Under the pieces are notes generated by a model. It made no database searches and was not told the origin of the DNA. It saw only the letters and a list, made by a program, of their open reading frames with translations. Source: Paraburkholderia sp. ZP32-5 (GTDB lineage Bacteria; Pseudomonadota; Gammaproteobacteria; Burkholderiales; Burkholderiaceae). From it: DNA of 64,000 nt. Every line of letters begins with the position of its first letter. Within the stretch, counting starts at the first letter, position 1. The stretch lies in the NCBI RefSeq assembly GCF_021390495.1, contig NZ_JAJEJP010000002.1, positions 434,001 through 498,000 on the forward strand, given 5' to 3'. The translations under genes and the position numbers were made by a program. Shown in pieces: positions 1 through 10,142 of this stretch.

Positions 1-1525
<1,525 letters not shown>

Positions 1526-1585
1526 TAGCTCGCGTTGAAGTCGCGACGCACGCGGCTGATGTGGTGAGCATCCTGGCCGCAAATA

Positions 1586-1620
1586 CGACAATGGCGCCTT
1601 TTGGGCGCCATTGTCGTTTC
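1586..1620 (+). terminator. Intrinsic terminator after icd
   Basis: Perfect 13-bp inverted repeat (arms CGACAATGGCGCC at 1586-1598 and its complement at 1604-1616) with a 5-base loop, followed by a short T-rich stretch on the + strand. Confidence 0.85.
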
Positions 1621-1664
1621 TACTTCCCCTTCTTCGTCTACGTGCCCAGCGGTCATACCCGTCC

Positions 1665-1892
1665 TTATACGTGAACGATTTCCCAGTCGGCGAGCTTCTC
1701 CGGAATCTCCAGCGTCGACGTATCGAGTTCGCACAGATGCTCGCAGGTCAGGCCGCGCGCGAGGTCGTCGGCGGCCTGTTGCGGGCTCGAAAACTCACCC
1801 AGCGTTTCGTTGCCGTAAGTGGCTTGCCAGCCGTCGTCACCCGGCAGAATGTAGAACGCTCCTTGCGTCGAACCAAAGCGAAAGCCTTTCAT
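1665..1892 (-). CDS. Small conserved protein of unknown function (75 aa)
   Basis: I do not recognise a named family. The product starts MKGFRFGSTQGAFYI and is a small acidic soluble protein with no signal peptide or membrane segment. The start is placed at 1892, not at an in-frame upstream codon, because GGGAGA lies 8 bases before this ATG. It looks like a real gene: codon use matches neighbours, it has a good ribosome binding site, and its sequence (GWQATYGNETLGEFSS, then a DDLARGL helix) resembles a compact one-domain fold. It is convergent with icd. A 16-bp palindrome lies about 190 bases upstream of its start. Confidence 0.7.
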   Translation of the reverse strand: MKGFRFGSTQGAFYILPGDDGWQATYGNETLGEFSSPQQAADDLARGLTCEHLCELDTSTLEIPEKLADWEIVHV

Positions 1893-2287
1893 TTTTTGTC
1901 TCCCAGTTGCCAATAAAAAACCGCGATTCGTGGCGGCTTCGTCGCAATCTGTGGGATCGGAGCGGGCTGTCCCGTTGCGCCCTCTCGAATCCGACTGCGT
2001 GAAGCGACTGCTCTTGTGAAAGAGTCTACGTCAGCGCCAGAGCGGGCAAGCGGGCGTCAAATCGTTCTTTTCTATAAAAATTATTGTTTATAAACAATGA
2101 ATTGCGGTCGTCATTTTGCGATGTGCAACGGAGGGCGACATCGTGAAACGGCTGGTTTGTGCCTCGCACCATGATTTTTTACGACACGCGGAATCGTTTC
2201 GTATCGTGAAAATTAGCGGTTGCGCGCGATGCGTGAAAACGATCACTGCGCGGGCACCGCGACCCTACGCCGCGCCACACCCGGCGC
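1893..2287. other. Intergenic region with one perfect palindrome
   Basis: No convincing gene in either strand. The region is less GC-rich than its surroundings around 2030-2110 and holds the palindrome at 2083-2098. It separates the stop of the DASS transporter gene from the start of the small gene; both are on the minus strand. Confidence 0.6.
2083..2098. promoter_or_regulatory. Perfect 16-bp palindrome, probable operator
   Basis: ATTGTTTATAAACAAT is its own reverse complement, and sits in an AT-rich patch of an otherwise GC-rich region. The nearest downstream gene on the minus strand is the 75-aa protein. It has no U-tract and no GC-rich stem, so a protein-binding site is more likely than a terminator. 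Confidence 0.5.
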
Positions 2288-3799
2288 TTACAACCACCCA
2301 AGCCAGCGCCACCACGTCGCCGCGAACAGCAGCAGCACCAGATACCCGGCGATCGTCAATACGATGCCGACACGCGAGAACTGCCGCGCGGTGAACGTAT
2401 CGGTGGCGAGGCACACCATGTTTTGCGGCGCGTTGATCGGCAGCAGGAAGCCGAAGCTGACCACATAGCCGAGCAGCATCGTCATGCCGATCCGGCTGAA
2501 CTCGCCTTGCATCGATTGCAGCACCGCGATCAGGATCGGCAGCATCGCCGAGGTCAGCGCGGTCGCGCTCGCAAAGCCGAGGTGAATCACGATCAGGAAC
2601 GCGGACAGAATCGCGAACGCGGTGAACGCGCTCGCGTGATCGAGGCCGGTGTGATGCGCGACGAGATCGCCGAGCCATTGGCCGGCGGTGGTCGTCAGCA
2701 GCGCGGTGCCGAGGCTGATACCGACGCCGAAGACGATCACCGTGCCCCACGGAATACGGCTTTGCACCGTCTTCCAGTCCATCACGCCGAAGCGCGGCAG
2801 CATCAGGATCACGAGACCGACGTAGGTGACCGACGTGGTGTCGAACGGATGCAGCTTGCCTTCCGTCGCCCAGAAAAACAGCAGGCCGATCGCGACGCCG
2901 AGCAGGCGCTTCTGCGGCCCGGTCATCGGCCCAAGCTCGCGCAGCGAGCGCGCCACGGCCTCCTTGCCGCCGGCGATCTGATCGGTTTCGGGCGGCAGCA
3001 TTTTCAACACGATCACCAGCAGCACGGCCGACATCACGATCGCCCACGGCGCGCCGGCGATGAGCCAATCGAGCCATGTGACGCGCGCGCCGAGCATCTT
3101 GTCCATGAAGCCGACCGTCAGCAGATTCTGCGCGGCGGCGGTCAGGATGCCGACGTTCCAGATGCTGGTCGCCTGCGCGACCACGATCATGATGCCGGCC
3201 GCGATATTCGAGCGCTTATCGACGCCGAACGCCGAGATCACGCCGATCATGATCGGCACGACGCAGGCACTGCGCGCGGTCGCGCTCGGCACCACGAACG
3301 ACAGCACGATCGTGACCGCGATCGAGCCGATCAGAATGCGCCGCGTGGTCGTGCCGATCAGCGATAGCGTGACGAGCGCGATGCGCTTATCGAGACCGGT
3401 GATCGTCATCGCAGCCGAAATGAACAGCGCGCCGGTGACCAGCGCGAGCGCCGAATTCGAAAAGCCGGCGAGCGCCATGCTGATCGCCGCCGACGTGCCG
3501 TAGATGACGCCCGGATCCTTGATGGTCGGCGCGGTGCCGATCAGGAACGCGATCAGCGACGTGATGATGATCGCGCTCGCCTCATACGACACGGCCTCGG
3601 TCAGCCAGACGACGACCGCGAACGCGAGAATCGCGAGCATTCGGTGCCCGGCGGGCGGCAGCGTGGCGGGGAGCGGCAACAGCAGCACGACGATCAGGGC
3701 GGCGACGCTTGCGATCGGACCGATCGGCACGCCGTGTTTGACCGGCGTGGAACCGGTCGAGCCGGCGCCGGATTGAGCTTCGGGTTTCGATGCGCTCAT
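2288..3799 (-). CDS. DASS (SLC13) family anion/dicarboxylate:sodium symporter
   Basis: Inner-membrane transporter of 503 aa with about 12 hydrophobic segments, of the divalent anion:Na+ symporter family that moves sulfate, tartrate, succinate, malate and similar anions. Both family signature regions are visible: SATARSACVVPIMIGV in the first half, corresponding to the SNT-type hairpin region, and LPINAPQNMVCLATDTF near the end. The start at 3799 is chosen over a 40-residue upstream extension because GAGGAG lies 7-8 bases before it and the hydrophilic 25-residue N-terminus then leads directly into the first membrane helix. It lies near the GntR/gudD genes and could import a sugar diacid, but the substrate cannot be read from sequence. 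Confidence 0.85.
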   Translation of the reverse strand: MSASKPEAQSGAGSTGSTPVKHGVPIGPIASVAALIVVLLLPLPATLPPAGHRMLAILAFAVVVWLTEAVSYEASAIIITSLIAFLIGTAPTIKDPGVIYGTSAAISMALAGFSNSALALVTGALFISAAMTITGLDKRIALVTLSLIGTTTRRILIGSIAVTIVLSFVVPSATARSACVVPIMIGVISAFGVDKRSNIAAGIMIVVAQATSIWNVGILTAAAQNLLTVGFMDKMLGARVTWLDWLIAGAPWAIVMSAVLLVIVLKMLPPETDQIAGGKEAVARSLRELGPMTGPQKRLLGVAIGLLFFWATEGKLHPFDTTSVTYVGLVILMLPRFGVMDWKTVQSRIPWGTVIVFGVGISLGTALLTTTAGQWLGDLVAHHTGLDHASAFTAFAILSAFLIVIHLGFASATALTSAMLPILIAVLQSMQGEFSRIGMTMLLGYVVSFGFLLPINAPQNMVCLATDTFTARQFSRVGIVLTIAGYLVLLLFAATWWRWLGWL

Positions 3800-4214
3800 G
3801 CTTGTCGCTCCTCGGTGGGAGTGCTGCTCGCCGCGCGGGTCGATCGATGATCGATGTCCGAGTCGGTCGATGCATCGGGCATCGCGCGATGTCACGCGGC
3901 GAGCGTCACGGTATCGCAAGGGGATGTCGCAAGCGCTGTTGTATCACGCGGTGGGTTTCGATTTGAACGCAGCGTGCGTGGCGATGTGATGACGTGGTGT
4001 GCCGCGAACTGTTGCATATCGCGGCGTTTCGATTTCGTGCGGGGGGAATGCGGGCGTCGGCGGTGTGACGCGTTTGCTCGTGCTAGTTCGACGTTAGGGA
4101 GAGTGAGCCTGGAGTTGACGCCACAGCCGTCTTATCGCGAGCGATCCGTTGACCTCAGGCATAGCCGATTCACCGACCGCAAAGCATTCACACGGTCAGC
4201 GAACCACGCTCCGC
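3800..4214. other. Intergenic region, no feature seen
   Basis: 415 bases between the GntR regulator stop and the DASS transporter start, both on the minus strand. It presumably carries the transporter promoter. I see no convincing gene, strong palindrome or hairpin. Confidence 0.5.
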
Positions 4215-4925
4215 TCAGACGCCCACCTTGGTCAACTCATGCGCGCGGCGCAGCCGTTCGCGGCTGTTGCTCAGATGCATGCGCATCGCGGCGCGCGCAT
4301 CGTCGGCATCCTGGCGTTCGATCGCGCGATAGATCAACAGGTGCTCGCCGAGCACGTTGCGCAGCACCTCGATCTGGTCGAGTTCGGCGATCTCGGCCGA
4401 ACCGAGCCGCGTGCGCGGGTGGACGGAGTTGCCGAGCTGGCTCAGCACGTCGAAGAAATAGCGGTTGCCGCTTGCCCGCGCGATCTGCAGATGGAATTCG
4501 ATGTCATGCGCGAGCGTATCGGTGCTGCCGCGTTCGAGTTCCGACTCGAAGCGCGCGAGCGCCGCGCGGATCTGCTTCAGATGCTGATCGGTGCGCCGCG
4601 AAGCCGCGAGCGCGGCGGCGGCGGCTTCGACGTCGATACGGAATTCGATGATCGCCATCACGTCCAGCATGCTGGACAGATCGGCGGCGGGCAACTGCAT
4701 CGGCTTTTCGGCGGCGGGCGCGAGTACGAACGTGCCGATGCCGTGCCGCGTCTCGACGATATGGGCTGCCTGCAGACGCGAAATCGCCTCGCGAACCACG
4801 GAGCGGCTCACGGAAAGCTGCTTCATCATGGCGACTTCGGTGGGAATGCGGTCGCCTGGCCTCAGGGCGCCGCGGCGGATTTCTTCGGAAAGGGTGGCCA
4901 CCACCTTCTCAGTTAGGCTGCTCAT
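4215..4925 (-). CDS. FadR-subfamily GntR transcriptional regulator (FCD domain)
   Basis: 236 aa. Residues about 3-72 form the winged-helix DNA-binding domain (RPGDRIPTEVAMMKQLSVS, then VVREAISRL and the wing HGIGTFVL). Residues about 85-225 form the all-helical FCD ligand domain, with the expected metal-ligand pattern: aspartate in EFRIDVEAA, histidine in EFHLQIA, histidine in GEHLLIYRAI and histidine in MHLSNSRERL. FCD regulators sense small organic acids. It is divergent from gudD, so it probably controls glucarate use and itself. The start at 4925 is chosen because MSSLTEK fits the family N-terminus; there is no strong ribosome binding site. Confidence 0.88.
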   Translation of the reverse strand: MSSLTEKVVATLSEEIRRGALRPGDRIPTEVAMMKQLSVSRSVVREAISRLQAAHIVETRHGIGTFVLAPAAEKPMQLPAADLSSMLDVMAIIEFRIDVEAAAAALAASRRTDQHLKQIRAALARFESELERGSTDTLAHDIEFHLQIARASGNRYFFDVLSQLGNSVHPRTRLGSAEIAELDQIEVLRNVLGEHLLIYRAIERQDADDARAAMRMHLSNSRERLRRAHELTKVGV

Positions 4926-5158
4926 TTTTGTGGCTGATTGACTGATTTCCAGCAAAGTATCGCACAGGACTTTACTTGATACCGCTGTGTTCGGCTGGAC
5001 GGGCACGGCCGGCTTTTGCGTGTGGGGATGTTGTGCGTTAAGGCGGAAGGCGGCTGACGCCGACGCGCTTTCGATGGTTCATCGGGTGCGCAAGATGCCT
5101 GGGCGAGTCGGTGGAAGAGTGATGGCTGGCACTCGGCGGTGGTGATTAAATTAAAGAC

Positions 5159-5172
5159 ATCAGACGTCTTAG
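5159..5172. promoter_or_regulatory. Possible GntR operator ATCAGACGTCTTAG
   Basis: An AGACGTCT palindrome core inside ATCAGACGTCTTAG, with a related AAGACATC half site overlapping its left side. FadR-type regulators bind short palindromes of this kind. The core GACGTCTT recurs at 8578-8585 upstream of the porin gene. Confidence 0.4.
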
Positions 5173-5228
5173 TTCGGTCGTATTGGCATGTTCCAACGTT
5201 GTAATGACCGTGGATTAGCCCGATTTTG

Positions 5229-5253
5229 CCCGATAAACATCATGTTTATAGGG
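5229..5253. promoter_or_regulatory. 25-bp palindrome upstream of the gudD promoter
   Basis: Arms CCC-g-ATAAACAT and ATGTTTAT-a-GGG are separated by a single C at 5241; eleven of twelve arm positions pair. It ends 13 bases before the -35 box at 5266, a position suited to an activator or an upstream repressor site. Very likely the binding site of a dimeric regulator of gudD. Confidence 0.7.
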
Positions 5254-5265
5254 TAAACGCTGTGC

Positions 5266-5294
5266 TTTACCTGGCAAATGGATCAAGGTAGACT
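5266..5294 (+). promoter_or_regulatory. Predicted sigma-70 promoter of gudD
   Basis: -35 TTTACC (5266-5271), 17-base spacer, -10 TAGACT (5289-5294). Predicted transcript start near 5301, giving a leader of about 107 bases before the gudD start codon. Confidence 0.6.
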
Positions 5295-5407
5295 GTCATC
5301 GGACAACATATCTTGTGTTCGCAGAATCATACGCGCTGCCCGGATGCGCACGCGCCTCCCGGAGGCTTGCACCGGCCGGCTTACTTCATGCACCAGGTGC
5401 TCTTCCC

Positions 5408-6757
5408 ATGTCCACGAAACCTACCGAATCGAACGCCACGCCGGTCGTCACCGAACTGCGCGTCGTGCCCGTCGCCGGCCGCGACAGCATGCTGCTGAAC
5501 CTGAGCGGCGCGCACGGCCCGTTCTTCACGCGCAACGTCGTGATCCTGCGCGACAGCGCCGGCAACACCGGCATCGGCGAAGTGCCGGGCGGCGAGAACA
5601 TCCGCAAGACCATCGACGATGCGCGGCCGTTCGTCGTCGGTCAATCGATCGGCAACCTGCAGGCGATTCTGAACAAGGTGCGCACGCAATTCGCCGATCG
5701 CGACGCGGGTGGGCGCGGCCTGCAAACCTTCGATCTGCGCACGACGATTCACGCGGTCACCGCGCTCGAAGCAGCGCTGCTCGACCTGCTCGGCCAGCAC
5801 CTCGGCGTGCCGGTCGCGGCGCTGCTCGGCGAAGGGCAGCAACGCGACGAAGTGGAAATGCTCGGCTATCTGTTCTATATCGGCGATCGCAACAAGACCG
5901 ACCTGCCGTACGCAAGCGGCGCCGATGGCCGCGACGCCTGGGAGCGCGTGCGCACCGAACAAGCGCTGACGCCCGAGGCGGTCGTGCGTCTCGCCGAAGC
6001 CGCGCAGGCGCGCTATGGCTTCAACGACTTCAAGCTGAAGGGCGGCGTGCTGGCCGGCGATGCCGAAATTGAAGCGGTCACTGCACTCGCTGAGCGCTTT
6101 CCCGACGCGCGCGTGACGCTCGATCCGAACGGCGCATGGTCGCTTGCCGAAGCGGTGCGCCTGTGCCGCGATCAGCACGACGTGCTGGCCTACGCGGAAG
6201 ATCCGTGCGGCGCGGAAAACGGCTATTCGGGCCGCGAAGTGATGGCCGAATTCCGTCGCGCAACCGGCCTGCCGACGGCGACCAACATGATCGCGACCGA
6301 CTGGCGCCAGATGGGTCACGCAATCCAGTTGCAATCGGTCGACATTCCGCTGGCCGATCCGCATTTCTGGACCATGCAGGGCTCGGTGCGCGTCGCGCAG
6401 ATGTGCAACGACTGGGGCCTGACGTGGGGCTCGCATTCGAACAATCACTTCGATATTTCGCTCGCGATGTTCACGCACGTCGCGGCCGCCGCGCCGGGCA
6501 AGATCACCGCGATCGACACGCACTGGATCTGGCAGGACGGTCAGTTCCTGACGCAGGATCCGTTGCAGATCGTCGGCGGCAAGGTGAAGGTGCCGCAGAA
6601 GCCGGGTCTCGGTATCGAACTGGATATGGACGCGCTCGAAAAGGCGCATGCGCTGTATCAGCAGCACGGCCTCGGCGCGCGTGACGATGGCGTGGCGATG
6701 CAGTATCTGATTCCGAACTGGAAGTTCGATAACAAGCGTCCGTGCCTGGTGCGCTGA
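5408..6757 (+). CDS. gudD: Glucarate dehydratase (enolase superfamily)
   Basis: 449 aa, the usual length. It dehydrates D-glucarate (and L-idarate) to 5-keto-4-deoxy-D-glucarate in the cytoplasm. The mandelate-racemase-type active site is complete: the KxK pair at K209/K211 (FKLKGG), the metal ligand D239 in DPNGAW, an acidic ligand near E264 in YAEDPCG, and the general base H343 in GSHSNNHFD; numbering is offset by four from the E. coli enzyme as I recall it. The start at 5408 removes a 31-residue extension and gives MSTKPTES, typical for this family. It is divergent from a GntR-FCD regulator and ends in a strong terminator. The enzymes for the next steps (kdgD, semialdehyde dehydrogenase) and a gudP permease are absent nearby. 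Confidence 0.95.
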   Translation: MSTKPTESNATPVVTELRVVPVAGRDSMLLNLSGAHGPFFTRNVVILRDSAGNTGIGEVPGGENIRKTIDDARPFVVGQSIGNLQAILNKVRTQFADRDAGGRGLQTFDLRTTIHAVTALEAALLDLLGQHLGVPVAALLGEGQQRDEVEMLGYLFYIGDRNKTDLPYASGADGRDAWERVRTEQALTPEAVVRLAEAAQARYGFNDFKLKGGVLAGDAEIEAVTALAERFPDARVTLDPNGAWSLAEAVRLCRDQHDVLAYAEDPCGAENGYSGREVMAEFRRATGLPTATNMIATDWRQMGHAIQLQSVDIPLADPHFWTMQGSVRVAQMCNDWGLTWGSHSNNHFDISLAMFTHVAAAAPGKITAIDTHWIWQDGQFLTQDPLQIVGGKVKVPQKPGLGIELDMDALEKAHALYQQHGLGARDDGVAMQYLIPNWKFDNKRPCLVR

Positions 6758-6782
6758 TATCGCTACTGTTGGGCGAGATGTT

Positions 6783-6820
6783 AAAAGGCGGCTGCACGGA
6801 TAAGCGTGCAGCCGCCTTTT
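6783..6820. terminator. Strong bidirectional terminator
   Basis: Perfect 16-bp inverted repeat: AAAAGGCGGCTGCACG at 6783-6798 and its complement at 6805-6820, with a 6-base loop. The stem carries A4 on the left and T4 on the right, so it can stop transcription from gudD (+) and from the convergent MFS gene (-). Confidence 0.9.
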
Positions 6821-6893
6821 CTTATGGTCCCAACTAACCGGGCAGGGGCAGCTAAGCCTGCCACCCTCAGCTCACGCCGCCACCACCCTCCGC

Positions 6894-8495
6894 TCAACCG
6901 CGCCGAAACACCACGTGTGAAATCCGCTGCACCAGCAGCGCGGCCGCGAGCGATGCCACCGCCGTCAGCCACACGCCGATATGAATCGACTGCACCAGCG
7001 CATCGCGCGCGGTGTCGAGCAGTGCGAGCGTGTTGAGCCCCGACGATTTCATATCCGCGATCAGTTGCAGGCGCGAAGTGTCGTCGATCAGGATGCGCAG
7101 ATCGACGAAACGCGGCCGCCATTGCGACGCGGCGGGCTCGCCGAGCACGCTCATCGTGCGCGTGACGACATCGCGATAGTGATGCGACACGACCGTCGCG
7201 ACGATACTCGTACCGAGCATGCCGCCCACCATCCGCGTGGATTGCAGCAGCGCGGTCGTGATGCCGAAGCGCTCGCGCCCGGCGATCTCCTGCGCGAACA
7301 CGTTCAGATTGTTCAGGATGAAACCGAGGCCGATGCCGACCGCGCCCATCGGCACGACGATGCGCAGCCGCGGCGTATCGGGATTGGCGAACGCAAGCGC
7401 GATCGATGCGAACATCAACAGCGCGAAACCGATCGACAGAATCCGCGTGGGCTTTTTCATGTGAATCACGATGCGCGTATTCAGCAGACTGCCGAGCGCG
7501 ATGCACGCGGCGATCGGCGTCGCGAGCAGGCCGGCCTGTTGCGGCGACAGGCCGAAGCCGCCTTGCAGCAGCAGCGGCGCGAAGAAGATCAGCGAGAACA
7601 TCACGAAGCCCGACAGCATGCCGAGCGTAAATAGCGTGACGAGCTGCGGGTCCTTGAACAGGTCGAGCGGAACGATCGGATGGGTTGCGCGCTTTTCGCA
7701 GATCAGCAGCGCGACCGCGCCGACGATCACGCATACGCCGAGCACGAGATTGCCCGGTGTGAGGCCGTGTTTCGGCACTGCCTCGATAAACGCCTGCAAG
7801 CCGCCGAGCACGGCCGCGACCAGCGCAGCGCCGAGCCAGTCGATCTTTACCTCGCCTTCCTGCGGCCGCCGGAAAGTGGGCAGATGCATCCAGATGAAAT
7901 AGAGCGCCGCCGCGCCGACCGGCAGGTTCACCAGAAACGTGGAGCGCCAGCCGAGGTGTTCGCTCATCCAGCCCCCGAGCGACGGGCCGGCCGCGGTGCC
8001 GATGCCGTACGCGGCAGCCAGCACCACCTGCCAGCGCACGCGCGTGCGCGCATCGGGGAACAGGTCAGGGATCGACGCGAACGCGGTGCCGACCATCATG
8101 CCGCCGCCGACGCCTTGCAGACCGCGCGCGATCGCGAGGAACAGCATGTTGGGGGCGAGCCCGCACAGCACCGACGCGGCCGTGAACGTGATCACCGCGG
8201 CGATCACGAAGCGCTTGCGGCCGAAGTAGTCGCCGAGCCGCCCGAACACCGGCACCGTGACAACCGACGCGAGCAGGTACGCGCTCGCGATCCACGCGAA
8301 ATATTCGAAGCCGTGCAGTTCGGCGACGATCGACGGCAGCGCGGTACTGACGACGGTCTGGTCCAGCGCGACCAGCATATTGACGAGGCCGATGCCGAGC
8401 ATCGCGAGCAGCGCGTTACGGAACGGCAGCGTGGGGGCGGGGGTGGGATCGGCTGGGGCGGCGTCTGTAGTAGCGGAGGTGGCGGTCGAATTCAC
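6894..8495 (-). CDS. MFS transporter, DHA2 (EmrB/QacA) family, 14 membrane helices
   Basis: 533 aa inner-membrane proton-coupled transporter of the drug:H+ antiporter-2 type. The first-helix motif VALDQTVVSTALPSIV, the motif A loop GRLGDYFGRKRF and the motif C region GPSLGGWMSEHLGWRSTF followed by NLPVG are all present, and the length suits 14 helices. Such proteins export drugs, dyes or organic acids. The start is a GTG at 8495 with no clear ribosome binding site, so it is uncertain; the N-terminal 25 residues are Ala/Pro/Thr rich and hydrophilic. It is divergent from a porin. No EmrA-type adaptor gene is adjacent. Confidence 0.88.
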   Translation of the reverse strand: MNSTATSATTDAAPADPTPAPTLPFRNALLAMLGIGLVNMLVALDQTVVSTALPSIVAELHGFEYFAWIASAYLLASVVTVPVFGRLGDYFGRKRFVIAAVITFTAASVLCGLAPNMLFLAIARGLQGVGGGMMVGTAFASIPDLFPDARTRVRWQVVLAAAYGIGTAAGPSLGGWMSEHLGWRSTFLVNLPVGAAALYFIWMHLPTFRRPQEGEVKIDWLGAALVAAVLGGLQAFIEAVPKHGLTPGNLVLGVCVIVGAVALLICEKRATHPIVPLDLFKDPQLVTLFTLGMLSGFVMFSLIFFAPLLLQGGFGLSPQQAGLLATPIAACIALGSLLNTRIVIHMKKPTRILSIGFALLMFASIALAFANPDTPRLRIVVPMGAVGIGLGFILNNLNVFAQEIAGRERFGITTALLQSTRMVGGMLGTSIVATVVSHHYRDVVTRTMSVLGEPAASQWRPRFVDLRILIDDTSRLQLIADMKSSGLNTLALLDTARDALVQSIHIGVWLTAVASLAAALLVQRISHVVFRRG

Positions 8496-8574
8496 GGAGG
8501 CGGGCAGAAGGCGGTTCAGGGTGGGCGCGGCGGGCGGGTCGCGAAGCAGGTTTCCGGCAATTCTACGGAAGTTG

Positions 8575-8587
8575 TCTGACGTCTTCG
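8575..8587. promoter_or_regulatory. GACGTCTT site resembling the gudD upstream site
   Basis: TCTGACGTCTTCG shares the GACGTCTT core with the site at 5159-5172 upstream of gudD. Co-regulation of gudD with this porin or exporter is possible, but the shared word is short. Confidence 0.3.
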
Positions 8588-8725
8588 AGGATTATACGGG
8601 TTTTCCCTTATCAAAATTATTCGTCGCGTGGAAAACATGCGGGGCGAAAGCAGGAGAGGCAGGCGGTACGGTTCGTGCAACCCGGGAAAGCGCGCGCCTG
8701 TTCACGCAATCGAACGTGGTAAGTT

Positions 8726-8739
8726 TTGTCGCGCGACAA
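8726..8739. promoter_or_regulatory. Perfect 14-bp palindrome upstream of porin gene
   Basis: TTGTCGCGCGACAA is its own reverse complement and lies about 100 bases before the porin start codon. Likely a repressor or activator site; regulator unknown. Confidence 0.5.
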
Positions 8740-8836
8740 CCCGATCGAAGTGCCAGCGGAGGACCTCACCCTGCGCCACGCTCCGGCTTCCTGTTCGACG
8801 ACCCGCCAGATCTCTGGGACTTCATCCCCTGAACGA

Positions 8837-9916
8837 ATGGCGACCAGCTCTTGGCGTACGTTTGCGTGCGCACGCATCGGCATGAGCGTCGGCCTGAGCC
8901 TCGCCGGCGCCGCCGCTACGTTGCTGCTGTGTTCGCAGCCGGCCGCCGCCGCCGAAATCAACGCCGGCTTCGTGTCGCTCTACGGCGTGCTGGACACCAG
9001 CCTCGAAATCACCGACTCTGGCTCCGGCTGGACCCCGCGACTCGACTCGGGCGCGTTTCGCGGCTCGCGTGTCGGGCTGCATGGCGCGGAGCCGATCGGC
9101 GGTGGCACCGCGATCGTGTTTACGCTTGAAAACGGCTTCAGCTCGGTCGACGGCTCGTTGCAGGTGCCTGGCTCGATCTTCAATCGCCAGGCGTGGATCG
9201 GCGCAAGCGGTCCGTGGGGTGAAGTGCGGGCCGGCCGCCAGTACTCGCCGATCTATATCCCGTTCAAGGGCGATCTCGACGCATTCGGCGCCGGCACGAT
9301 CGCCTCGGGGCTCAACAACCTGTCGAAGATCACGCCGTATGCGAGCAACGCGGTGGCGTATCTGTCGCCGCGAGTCGCGGGCTTCAGCGCCACGCTGATG
9401 CTGGCGACCCGCGATCCGTCGGAGGACGACGGCAACGGCATCGACGGCTACTACGTGACCGCGTCCTATCGGCTCGATGAACTGCATCTGCTGTACGCGC
9501 GTCAGCAGACGCATGGCGCCGGCGCGCTGCGCGCGAATCTCGGCGGCGCGAGCTACGGCTTCGGCAAGCTGCGCGTGTGGCTGTCGTTTTTCAACGGCGA
9601 TGGCGGCTCACCGGTCTATCACGGCGCGGGTGGAGCGCTGTCCGCGCAGTACAGCGTGTCGGCGAACGCACGGGCGTCGCTCGGCTATGCACACGTGCGC
9701 GACTACACGACGCCCGGCGGTAACGCCGATCAGTTCAGCGCCGCGTTCGAATACGACGTATCGCGCACGCTGCAGCTGTACTTCAGCGCTGCCTATCTCG
9801 CCAATCACGACGACTCGAGCTTTACGCTGCGCGGCGTCAACGTGACCGGACTGCCGGTCGCCTATCCGGGCGCGCCGGTCGCGGGCGTGCAATTCGGCGT
9901 ATTGGAGCGGTTCTAG
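8837..9916 (+). CDS. Outer-membrane porin (Gram-negative trimeric type)
   Basis: 359 aa. A signal peptide with arginines and a hydrophobic core ends near the AAAA-EIN junction at about residue 40. The mature protein starts NAGFVSLYGVLDTSLE, the hallmark first beta strand of Burkholderia/Neisseria-type porins, and then shows alternating strands (GSRVGLHGAEPIGGG, FNRQAWIGASGPWGE, VRAGRQYSP). It forms a 16-stranded diffusion channel. The ATG at 8837 is preferred; ATG at 8882 would leave a signal peptide without positive charge. It may supply the outer-membrane step for a substrate used nearby, but specificity cannot be read. The last residues (LERF) end in phenylalanine as expected for BAM-inserted barrels. 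Confidence 0.9.
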   Translation: MATSSWRTFACARIGMSVGLSLAGAAATLLLCSQPAAAAEINAGFVSLYGVLDTSLEITDSGSGWTPRLDSGAFRGSRVGLHGAEPIGGGTAIVFTLENGFSSVDGSLQVPGSIFNRQAWIGASGPWGEVRAGRQYSPIYIPFKGDLDAFGAGTIASGLNNLSKITPYASNAVAYLSPRVAGFSATLMLATRDPSEDDGNGIDGYYVTASYRLDELHLLYARQQTHGAGALRANLGGASYGFGKLRVWLSFFNGDGGSPVYHGAGGALSAQYSVSANARASLGYAHVRDYTTPGGNADQFSAAFEYDVSRTLQLYFSAAYLANHDDSSFTLRGVNVTGLPVAYPGAPVAGVQFGVLERF

Positions 9917-10106
9917 CGCGCATGCCGATATTTATCGGACAGCAGGAATCGCAATGATCGAATAATCGGATAAGACCATTTAAATGATCGCGGACTATAG
10001 CGCGGCATGTTGCAATATTATTTTGAGATGTGACATATGTATTTTTGAGACAACGCTTGTTTGACAAAAAACTGTCAGGGGCTTGCATCCGTGCAAGGTC
10101 GGGGAA

Positions 10107-10137
10107 TAAAAAAAAGGCCGACACAATGTGCCGGCCT
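10107..10137 (-). terminator. Intrinsic terminator of the 6S RNA gene
   Basis: Ten-base-pair stem with one A-C mismatch (10115-10124 with 10128-10137, 3-base loop). On the minus strand it runs into eight consecutive T (A8 at 10107-10114 on +). Confidence 0.85.
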
Positions 10138-10142
10138 AAAGA

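Larger units (their letters stand above)
4926..5407. other. Divergent regulatory region between gntR and gudD
   Basis: No gene seen. It holds the GACGTCTT site, the large palindrome at 5229-5253 and a readable promoter at 5266-5294, each listed separately. The stretch 5006-5140 holds nothing I can name. Confidence 0.6.
8496..8836. other. Divergent control region between MFS exporter and porin
   Basis: No gene seen. It contains a GACGTCTT site shared with the gudD region and a perfect 14-bp palindrome (both listed), plus an AT-rich patch at about 8590-8625 that may hold a promoter. Confidence 0.5.

Noticed and set aside
5381..6667. 428-aa open frame on the minus strand across gudD
   Set aside because: It lies entirely opposite a gene with all active-site residues, is rich in Arg/His/Ala from antisense GC bias and has no recognisable domain.
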